Assembly (NCBI GenBank): GCA_002480935.1
Contig: DLDC01000013.1
Coordinates: 1 to 13,888 of the forward strand
Reading direction: 5' to 3'
Length of the DNA: 13,888 nt
Source: Prevotella sp. UBA7782
GTDB taxonomy: Bacteria > Bacteroidota > Bacteroidia > Bacteroidales > Bacteroidaceae
Shown here: positions 9,092-13,888 of the stretch, in pieces
Layout: each line of letters starts with the position of its first letter
Numbering within the stretch: position 1 is the first letter of the stretch
Translations under genes and position numbers: made by a program
Notes under the pieces: generated by a model
Database searches by the model: none
What the model was told of the DNA's origin: nothing
What the model saw: the letters and a program-made list of their open reading frames with translations, nothing else

Positions 9092-9144
9092 TTTCATCAA
9101 GAGTTGGTTAAGGTTAATATATAAGATTAGTAATGCTTTTAAAG

Positions 9145-9210
9145 CGCCAATTGCATCATCGCGCAAAGCAGAAGATATGGTTTTCAGCACGCTGAATGAT
9201 GCTTGTGGCG
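9145..9210. repeat. Interrupted inverted repeat CGCCA-att-GCATCAT / ATGATGC-ttg-TGGCG
   Basis: The arm 9145-9159 and the arm 9196-9210 mirror each other with the same 5-3-7 layout: CGCCA and TGGCG pair, three bases do not, and GCATCAT pairs with ATGATGC. A small CAGC-ac-GCTG hairpin sits inside at 9185-9194. It lies in the susD 3' region and may form an RNA structure protecting or ending the susCD transcript. It could also be a remnant of a small palindromic element. Confidence 0.5.
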
Positions 9211-9240
9211 GTAATTGAATGACGTTATGGTTTTGAGAGC

Positions 9241-9272
9241 GGGCGGTTCCTGTTAGGGGGGCCGCCCTTTCT
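9241..9272 (+). terminator. Probable terminator hairpin after susCD
   Basis: GGGCGG (9241-9246) pairs with CCGCCC (9262-9267) around a 15-base loop and is followed by TTTCTGT. The stem is strong but the T tract is short. It is placed about 150 bases after the susD stop, and no other terminator candidate is better. Confidence 0.5.
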
Positions 9273-9363
9273 GTAGGTCTATACTGATGTGCGGTGGGGC
9301 ACAAAGGACACGACATGCATGGGATAATCATTACCATTTTTTTCTGTGGTGATTTCTTAACGG

Positions 9364-9682
9364 TTGTAGTGGCCGTGCCTTGTGCCGGCCAACAAGCAGC
9401 GGGCAGCAAGCCGTAAGGCAATTATTACCTTATATTATCAATGTGCATGTGGTTGTTCATTTGGTGCGAGGCAGCACAAGGCGCGGCCACTACAACTGAT
9501 GTGGGTTTGGTGTTGCTCGGTTGTTCGTTGCTTGCGGACGCACGAACGTACGTCCCTACGGACTGGTGCGAAGGCTGGTGCGAGGCCGGCACAAGGCGCG
9601 GCCACTACAACTGATGTGGGTTTGGTGCGGAGGCTGGTGCGAGGCCGGCACAAGGCGCGGCCACTACACATGATGGGGATTG
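9364..9682. repeat. Cluster of GC-rich palindromic repeats (two related families)
   Basis: Family 1 has a core resembling GGCCGGCACAAGGCGCGGCC followed by ACTACA. It occurs at 9470-9495 (slightly diverged), 9584-9610 and 9643-9668, and once inverted at 9364-9390 (TTGTAGTGGCCG...). Two copies form a 59-base tandem unit (9565-9623 and 9624-9682). Family 2 is one copy of GCTTGCGGACGCA plus CGAACGTACGTCC CTACGG (about 9530-9561), with arms GGACG and CGTCC. Read on the minus strand, both families share the plan GTAG - stem - CTT/GTT - stem. No start codon with protein-like sequence is convincing across this stretch. The repeats look like non-coding dispersed palindromes filling the gap between two convergent transcripts. 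Confidence 0.8.
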
Positions 9683-9842
9683 CTGCTCACGGCCACGAAG
9701 AGCCGCACCCTGCAGGGTATGCTCGCTGTTTGTTCAGCTCTGTATGGGCCATGGAAAGCCTCTTTAGAGAAGGATGGGGCGAAACGAAGTGCATCGGCTG
9801 CCAATCGTCTCACCCCTACCCAAAGTTTTATGCCGTATGTTT

Positions 9843-11261
9843 TTATCTTCTGAGCACCTTCACCACGCTGCCATCAGCCTTGCGCACGATGTTAAGGCCG
9901 TGCTGCAGGTTGTGCGAGCGTCGGCCGCAAGCGTCATAATAAGCCTCGCCAGCTGCGGTGGGCGTGCTGCTCTTCACGGCGCTCAAACCTACTGTGGTGA
10001 GGGCGGGCGTGAAGATGAGCTTGCCCAGCGAGGCATCATCGTTCTGGTGCCACACCAGGGGCTCGATGTTGACCTCCGTAGGTTCGGTGACGTTCCACGC
10101 GTTGTTCTGCGCGTAGACGGTGAGGTAGCTGGTGCCGGAGGCGAAGGCCACGTCGTAAGAAGTGCCGTTGTTGCCGTTGTCCTTGAAGTAGTTGCGACCC
10201 TCGTTATACTCCGGGTCGGTGGTGCTGAGGGCCGTTCCGTCTACCTGCACCTTGCCCAGGTTGACGTCTTTTCCGCCCAAGATGGTCACGCCCCACAGGT
10301 TGTTCTCTATGTGATTGCCGCTCACGCGCACCTCCAGGCTCTTGCTCGAGTCGTATATGGCAATGCCGCTGCCGCCATAGTTGGCGTTGTTGTTATACAC
10401 AAAGCGGTTGTTGGTCAGCGTGTTGTTCTTTATCACCGCCTTGCCCAAGGCACCGGTAAGACTGATGCCATAGCGGCAGCTGTCTACGGTGTTGCCCGAT
10501 ATCTCTACATACTGCATGCCCGAGATGCCCATAAGGTTGGCCACGGAGATGCCGCCCACCATGGTCAGGTCTGACGAACCGTGAATAACGTTGTTGCGCA
10601 CGATAATGCTGTCGCCCGGCGTGATGTTGAGCACGGGATAGTTGCGGTTTTGCGTCTGCGCCTTATCAAACACGCAGCCCTCCACCTTTACGCGAATCAT
10701 GTTGTTGGCTCCGGCAGAAAAGCTGGCAAATTCGTTGTTGGCGAAGTAGGAGTTGGCCAAGACGAGCTTGGCCCCCGTTGCGCCGAAGCATATAGGCCCC
10801 TTGTTGCTGTTTACGGAATGATAGTTCACAAACGAGCAATGGTCTATCGTCACGTTGTTGGCAGCATAGCTCTTCATGCCCACATAATCGAACTTCACGT
10901 TCTTGAAGTTGAAAGTTGCGCCCTCAGTCTCCAGTCTGATGAACTGCGCATCATAATTATCCGGCGCATGGGTGATGGTTGCTGCCGTTGGCACGCTGAA
11001 GTCGGCCTGCCCCTCCACCACGAAGGCCACGCCGTCTGACAGCATCATCACGTCGCCGTCGGCCAGCTGAAACTTGTCGCCTGCGCTGATGGTCACGCTG
11101 TCGGCGAGGGTATAACCTGCTTCGCCCTTGGTGACGTGCGAAGCCTCTATGGCGCTCAGGCTCTGCAGGGTATAGGTTGTTCCCGTTCCGGGCGTCTTGT
11201 AGTTATAAGCCTGTACGGCCATCGCTGCAAAGGCAGCAAGAAGAGTAAAAGTTTTTCTCAT
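9843..11261 (-). CDS. Secreted right-handed beta-helix (parallel beta-helix repeat) protein
   Basis: This 472-residue protein starts with a signal peptide (cleavage after AVQA, residue 18). After an N-terminal domain of about 100 residues comes a long run of beta-helix coils with the classic 'VTIDHCSFVNY', 'LANSYFANNEF', 'VKVEGCVFDKA', 'IIVRNNVIHGSS', 'YVEISGNTVDSCRYGISL', 'AVIKNNTLTNN' and 'VRVSGNHIENNLWGV' pattern, as in pectate-lyase-like and DUF1565-type proteins. No lyase or hydrolase active site can be assigned from sequence. The C-terminus (YYDACGRRSHNLQHGLNIVRKADGSVVKVLRR; the pattern is YDxxGRR then GLNIV then VVKVL) resembles the short terminal domain on many secreted Prevotella proteins, related to type IX secretion sorting domains. 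This suggests export to the surface or medium. It may adhere to or bind polysaccharide; the specific role is unknown. Confidence 0.85.
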   Translation of the reverse strand: MRKTFTLLAAFAAMAVQAYNYKTPGTGTTYTLQSLSAIEASHVTKGEAGYTLADSVTISAGDKFQLADGDVMMLSDGVAFVVEGQADFSVPTAATITHAPDNYDAQFIRLETEGATFNFKNVKFDYVGMKSYAANNVTIDHCSFVNYHSVNSNKGPICFGATGAKLVLANSYFANNEFASFSAGANNMIRVKVEGCVFDKAQTQNRNYPVLNITPGDSIIVRNNVIHGSSDLTMVGGISVANLMGISGMQYVEISGNTVDSCRYGISLTGALGKAVIKNNTLTNNRFVYNNNANYGGSGIAIYDSSKSLEVRVSGNHIENNLWGVTILGGKDVNLGKVQVDGTALSTTDPEYNEGRNYFKDNGNNGTSYDVAFASGTSYLTVYAQNNAWNVTEPTEVNIEPLVWHQNDDASLGKLIFTPALTTVGLSAVKSSTPTAAGEAYYDACGRRSHNLQHGLNIVRKADGSVVKVLRR

Positions 11262-11311
11262 TATTCTCGTTTTTAGTTTACGCTTATTCTCGTTTTCAGA
11301 TTATCTAATCT
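11261..11311 (-). promoter_or_regulatory. Direct repeats and palindrome upstream of the beta-helix gene
   Basis: On the minus strand the 13-base motif AAAACGAGAATAA occurs twice, 23 bases apart (plus-strand 11261-11273 and 11284-11296). The proximal copy touches the start codon. Just upstream is a palindrome with 6-base arms AGATTA and TAATCT and a 2-base centre (11298-11311). The 78-base gap to the HD-domain gene has no TAnnTTTG box, so the beta-helix gene may be read through from that promoter or be controlled by a factor using these sites. Confidence 0.45.
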
Positions 11312-11339
11312 CTCATCGTCACTCAGCCTTATGGGATGC

Positions 11340-11915
11340 TCACATCGTGGCAGCGTCAGGTTGTTGTGAAGGATCATACTTCTCCAAGAACATCAGCTTG
11401 CCCAGCTTGCGGCCCGTCTCGGTGCGGAAGATGTTCTTCATCATGGCCAGCACGGCGTGCTCAGACAGATTGTCCTCATAGGCGTTTACCAGAAAGTCGG
11501 CCTCTACAAGTATCTGATAGTCAAGGTCCTTGATGTCGGTGTACGTGTGATGATGGGCTATGAGCCAGCAAATGCGGTCGATGTCTGCCGTGTCAAAGCG
11601 CATACGCTCCAGCATGTAACGGGCCTGGACGGGCCCTTCTTGCTCTTGCAGCTTACCGTTGCAGTTGCCATATTTGGCTTCGGCGGGATGAATGCCTATG
11701 TCGTGCAGCACGGCAGCACACTCCAGCACAAACAGAGCGTGAGGCTCCAGATGCTCGGCACGGCCTATGAACTGCGCAAACCTGTGCACCTTGAGGAAGT
11801 GCTGAATGCGCTTGGCGTCGCCCTTGTCAAACTCTATCATGCGCAGGGTGAGCTCATCCACCGTCGTCTGCGCTTCACGTTGCTCGCTATATGGGTCTTT
11901 TGTCATGTCTGTCAT
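11340..11915 (-). CDS. HD-domain metal-dependent phosphohydrolase
   Basis: A 191-residue cytoplasmic protein of the HD superfamily, whose members hydrolyse phosphate esters of nucleotides or related compounds using one or two metal ions. The metal-binding set is complete: H44 (KVHRFAQF), H71-D72 (AAVLHDIGIH), the histidine cluster H121-H123 (IAHHHTYTD) and D140 (VEADFLVNA). No other domain is present and the substrate cannot be inferred. It lies upstream of, and in the same direction as, the beta-helix gene with a 78-base gap, which could be fortuitous. The ATG at 11915 is used; a second ATG three codons later is possible. Confidence 0.88.
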   Translation of the reverse strand: MTDMTKDPYSEQREAQTTVDELTLRMIEFDKGDAKRIQHFLKVHRFAQFIGRAEHLEPHALFVLECAAVLHDIGIHPAEAKYGNCNGKLQEQEGPVQARYMLERMRFDTADIDRICWLIAHHHTYTDIKDLDYQILVEADFLVNAYEDNLSEHAVLAMMKNIFRTETGRKLGKLMFLEKYDPSQQPDAATM

Positions 11916-11937
11916 TGCTTTTTTCAGTTTACAAGTG

Positions 11938-11945
11938 CAAAGATA
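11938..11945 (-). promoter_or_regulatory. Promoter of the HD-domain gene (-7 element TATCTTTG)
   Basis: On the minus strand TATCTTTG is an exact TAnnTTTG match 22 bases before the ATG. A GTTTC/TTGTTTC tract is centred roughly 20-25 bases upstream and could serve as the -33 element. The region just before is AT-rich. Confidence 0.65.
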
Positions 11946-12188
11946 ATCATTTCATGAGAATTTTGAAACAACTCGGGGCAATTTTTTACTAAGTTTAACT
12001 CTCGTATTTTTCTCGCCCGTATTCATCCATGTTTCATGCCATGTTCGTCAGGAAGACAGTCGGGGCAGCGCATTGCCAAAAGCTGGATGATGGCCGCACG
12101 GGGCTCCTGGCTCTTGCATCACCTCCGGAGAAAGGCGTTGCCGATGCGAGAAAACGAAAAAGCGCTCTTTAGAGAGATTTATCTCTCG

Positions 12189-12232
12189 CATTATCATTGT
12201 CATAATCATATTCATTATCATATTCATTATCA
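12189..12232. repeat. TCATTA-rich tandem repeat
   Basis: Two perfect copies of the 12-base unit TATTCATTATCA (12209-12232) are preceded by degenerate units such as TTATCATTGTCATAATCA. The tract is a simple-sequence repeat. The methionine- and isoleucine-rich reading frames across it are artefacts of the repeat. Confidence 0.75.
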
Positions 12233-12236
12233 CTCC

Positions 12237-12290
12237 CCAGTCGCTACGACTGGCAAAACTTTCGACCACTGGTAACGACTGGTAACGACT
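12237..12290. repeat. CCAGTCG/CGACTGG inverted and direct repeats
   Basis: CCAGTCG (12237-12243) and CGACTGG (12247-12253) form a perfect 7-base inverted repeat around CTA. Just after it the 10-base unit ACTGGTAACG occurs twice in tandem (12268-12287), which repeats the CGACTGG word again at the junction. The density of one word in about 50 bases suggests a protein-binding cluster or a decayed repeat element; I cannot tell which. Confidence 0.55.
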
Positions 12291-12339
12291 TCATTTTATC
12301 GTCTTGAAGTATGTTTCCCGTATGGGTTAAAGCATTACT

Positions 12340-12361
12340 ATAACGCATCAGATAGCGTTAT
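12340..12361. repeat. Short inverted repeat ATAACGC / GCGTTAT
   Basis: Perfect 7-base arms enclose an 8-base loop (ATCAGATA). There is no adjacent T run on either side strong enough to call a terminator. It could be a regulator site or chance. Confidence 0.4.
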
Positions 12362-12713
12362 TCGTCTGTTATTCAGCACTATACACACATTCAAAACCAT
12401 CGCTCCATAAGGGCACTCATCTCTCTATCGTCATTCTACAATTATTGCCCTGCATGGCGAGGTGGACAAAGGCGTCATTCAACAAATACTCGCACAAGTG
12501 ACACTTAAACGTTAATTATCAAGCATTAAGCAGAAGAGTGCAACGAAAAACCACTGAAACGGAGTGCGAGAGAAAGCAGAAAGGGCGCTCATAACATGCT
12601 GATATTCAATCTTTTCATACACATTCAGCTCATAACAAGCGACTTTTCACGACATCAAGTAGAACGGAGGAATATCGGATTTTGAACGAATTTAAATTTT
12701 ATTAACCCTAAAA

Positions 12714-12775
12714 TTGAATTTCATTAAAGTAAAACTTTTACCTTTGCATGAGTAGAAGTAAACCTTTACTTTAAT
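12714..12775 (+). promoter_or_regulatory. Promoter of the S24 regulator with two flanking palindromic operators
   Basis: TACCTTTG at 12739-12746 is an exact TAnnTTTG -7 box, with TTGAA near 12714-12718 as a possible -33 element. Two related palindromes bracket it: GTAAAA-c-TTTTAC (12729-12741), which overlaps the -7 box, and AAGTAAA-cc-TTTACTT (12756-12771), just after the expected transcription start. Their outer parts also form an 11-base perfect inverted repeat, ATTAAAGTAAA (12723-12733) and TTTACTTTAAT (12765-12775). Centres are about 28 bases apart. This arrangement fits repression of the promoter by a dimeric regulator, most simply the downstream S24 protein acting on its own gene. The resulting mRNA would have a leader of about 120 bases. 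Confidence 0.7.
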
Positions 12776-12874
12776 GTTACCGCTATTGCAGGATTAAATT
12801 TCTAAAAAGCGAACGACATAAGAATAATATTATCAGAAAATTAATTTAATTTTTAATCGAAATACCTCAAGACA

Positions 12875-13552
12875 ATGGACTTAAGCAAAGTAGAAATCAA
12901 AAACAGCAATACCATCACGCAAGAAGAGCGTGACGCGTTTATGGAGCGTTTCAAAAAGGCGTGCAAGATGAAAGGCATGACGGTGGCTTATCTGCAAAAA
13001 GAACTGGGCAAGGCCAATGCCTACTTCCGCAACATGGGCTACATAACGCCCGTCATGGCAAGGCAGCTGAAGCAATATATACCCGACCTGAACGTGGAAT
13101 ATATGAACACGGGCAAGGGTGAGCCTTTTGTGACACACGAAGAAAAATCGGACAAGAAAGACACTGTGCCACTGCTGCCCGTGAGCGCGCAGGGGGGCAG
13201 CCTGAACGACTTTGTGATGCAGGTGCACGACTACGACTGCGAACAGATTGTGTCGCCCATCAAGAAGGCCGACTTTGCCATATCGGTGGCCGGCGACTCC
13301 ATGTCACCGGAGTATCCCAACGGATGCACGGTTTTCGTGACGAGAATCTACGAGCGCGACTTCATTGAATGGGGCAAGACCTACGTGCTCGACACGCGCA
13401 ACGGAACGGTCATCAAGAACATCTATCCCTGCCCGAACGACGAAAGCAAGGTGGTGTGCCGGAGCGTGAACCCCAACTATCCCGACTTTGAGGTGGAGAA
13501 GAACGACATCATAGGATGGTATCTGGTGCGCCTGCAGATGTGCCTGAAATGA
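12875..13552 (+). CDS. LexA/CI-like transcriptional regulator with S24 peptidase domain
   Basis: A 225-residue two-domain protein. Residues about 15-85 form a helix-turn-helix-type DNA-binding domain (TVAYLQKELGKANAYFRNM) ending in NVEYMNTGKGEPF, which resembles the end of the CI-repressor N-domain (WLLTGEGEMF). Residues about 98-225 are an S24 peptidase (LexA/UmuD fold): VAGDSMSPEYPNGCTVFV places the catalytic serine at 142, and GTVIKNIYP places the lysine at 181. Proteins of this type repress genes and cleave themselves after DNA damage or another signal, though many relatives act without cleavage. The usual Ala-Gly cleavage pair is not evident; the corresponding stretch reads PVSAQGGSL (102-110). 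Two palindromes at its promoter suggest autoregulation. No phage structural or integrase genes are in the window, so a prophage origin is unsupported. Confidence 0.87.
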   Translation: MDLSKVEIKNSNTITQEERDAFMERFKKACKMKGMTVAYLQKELGKANAYFRNMGYITPVMARQLKQYIPDLNVEYMNTGKGEPFVTHEEKSDKKDTVPLLPVSAQGGSLNDFVMQVHDYDCEQIVSPIKKADFAISVAGDSMSPEYPNGCTVFVTRIYERDFIEWGKTYVLDTRNGTVIKNIYPCPNDESKVVCRSVNPNYPDFEVEKNDIIGWYLVRLQMCLK

Positions 13553-13566
13553 TTTGACAAGGTGTA

Positions 13567-13581
13567 AGGCTGAGGTAGCCT
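13567..13581 (+). terminator. Weak hairpin after the S24 regulator
   Basis: AGGCT (13567-13571) and AGCCT (13577-13581) can pair around GAGGT, 14 bases after the stop codon. There is no following T run, so a terminator function is doubtful. Confidence 0.2.
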
Positions 13582-13685
13582 GCCCCACCCTGCCTCACCG
13601 CTTGCGCCCGACAGGTCACGACGACCGTGTCAACCACCGTCCGACACAACACCACACACATGTCACCGGAGCTCGTCCACCGTGC

Positions 13686-13760
13686 AAAACAGTGCGTTTT
13701 GCCATGCCCAAAAGGCCCGTTTTACCTAGTTAAAAGGCCCATTTTGCAAGGCAAAAAGGA
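13686..13760. repeat. A4/T4 palindromic direct repeats (AAAAGGCCCRTTTT)
   Basis: AAAAGGCCCGTTTT (13710-13723) and AAAAGGCCCATTTT (13732-13745) are two near-identical palindromic units 22 bases apart. A diverged unit (AAAACAGTGCGTTTT) starts at 13686. GTTTTGCC near 13696 and GGCAAAA near 13750 form an outer inverted pair. The stretch has no coding character. It looks like a dispersed, hairpin-forming intergenic repeat. Confidence 0.65.
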
Positions 13761-13866
13761 TGTAATTATGCTAATTGGCGTAGAACGGTCGCCGTCTCGG
13801 GGCCCACACGGCAGGATGCACCCATCATATTAACGAATTTCTCATGCGTGACGGAATCGTGATTGA

Positions 13867-13888
13867 TTGTTCTTCGCTTGCGGACGCA
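13867..13888 (+). repeat. Start of a second copy of the GCTTGCGGACGCA dispersed repeat, cut by the window end
   Basis: The last 22 bases match 9521-9542 at 20 of 22 positions, including the whole of GCTTGCGGACGCA. The window ends inside the repeat, before the part that would hold the partner arm CGTCC. Two separate copies about 4.3 kb apart show that this is a dispersed repeat and not a local duplication. Confidence 0.75.

Larger units (their letters stand above)
9092..9842. other. Gene-free region between susD and the beta-helix gene
   Basis: This 751-base stretch separates two convergently transcribed genes. It contains the susD 3' inverted repeat, the probable terminator at 9241 and the repeat cluster described separately. 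The remainder (9273-9363 and 9683-9842) shows no gene, RNA signature or TAnnTTTG box that I can recognise. Confidence 0.6.
11916..12874. other. Long gene-free region upstream of the S24 regulator
   Basis: About 960 bases without a convincing protein gene. It holds the promoter of the HD-domain gene at one end and the repressor promoter with its palindromes at the other. Between them are several short repeats: a 7-base-arm GAGAGAT-tt-ATCTCTC hairpin near 12171-12186, a TCATTA-rich microsatellite (12189-12232), the CCAGTCG/CGACTGG cluster (12237-12290), and an ATAACGC/GCGTTAT inverted repeat (12340-12361). Positions 12370-12680 show nothing I can name. An unrecognised small RNA is possible but there is no positive evidence. 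Confidence 0.5.

Noticed and set aside
9463..9682. Possible CRISPR array
   Set aside because: Repeat spacing is irregular (about 114 and 59 bases), one copy is inverted, the tandem copies share their 'spacer' sequence, and no cas genes are present.
9382..9939. A 185-codon open frame on the plus strand across the repeat cluster
   Set aside because: It translates the repeated palindromes into Arg/Ala-rich repeats and overlaps the 3' end of the beta-helix gene. No plausible start or domain.
12036..12275. Small ORFs on both strands across the TCATTA tract
   Set aside because: Their His/Tyr or Met/Ile repeats come directly from the microsatellite, and neither has a promoter or domain.
12875..13552. 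Prophage or integrated element around the S24 regulator
   Set aside because: No integrase, divergent cro-like gene, excisionase, attachment-site repeat or phage gene is visible on either side within the window.
13627..13833. A 68-codon open frame after the S24 gene
   Set aside because: It runs through the A4/T4 repeats, has no recognisable domain or start signal, and its composition is not protein-like.

Overview
The window looks like chromosomal DNA of a Bacteroidota member, most likely Prevotella or a close relative in the order Bacteroidales. The evidence is a SusC/SusD pair, the gene order BamD - omega subunit - DUF4293, promoters of the TAnnTTTG type instead of sigma-70 boxes, weak Shine-Dalgarno sites, and a secreted protein ending in the 'YDxxGRR ... 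GLNIVR' tail common in Prevotella. The species cannot be named from the sequence alone.

Layout. (1) Positions 1-1662, minus strand: most of uvrB (nucleotide excision repair); its 3' end lies outside the window. (2) A compact divergent control region (1663-1790) separates uvrB from a plus-strand operon: the outer-membrane assembly lipoprotein BamD, an RNA polymerase omega-like subunit, and a four-helix DUF4293 membrane protein. A convincing intrinsic terminator follows at about 3530-3575. (3) After a gene-free leader of about 350 bases, a plus-strand susC-susD pair (3928-9091) encodes a TonB-dependent outer-membrane transporter, with an N-terminal STN signalling domain, and its surface lipoprotein partner. 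No sigma factor, anti-sigma factor or degradative enzyme lies beside them in the window. (4) Positions 9092-9842 are non-coding: a hairpin terminator and a cluster of GC-rich palindromic repeats. (5) Minus strand: a secreted right-handed beta-helix protein (9843-11261) and, upstream of it, an HD-domain phosphohydrolase (11340-11915) with a clear promoter. (6) About 960 gene-free bases (11916-12874) carry short tandem and inverted repeats. They end in a promoter flanked by two related palindromes, which drives a 225-residue S24-peptidase (LexA/CI-type) regulator (12875-13552). (7) The last 336 bases hold A4/T4 palindromic direct repeats and the start of another copy of a dispersed repeat seen at 9521-9542.

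Most of the genes are housekeeping or typical Bacteroidales accessory genes, and I see no complete new multi-gene system. The parts most worth a second look are the double-palindrome promoter of the S24 regulator, the absence of the usual Ala-Gly cleavage site in that regulator, the repeat cluster at 9364-9682, and the STN-type SusC without a visible signalling partner.
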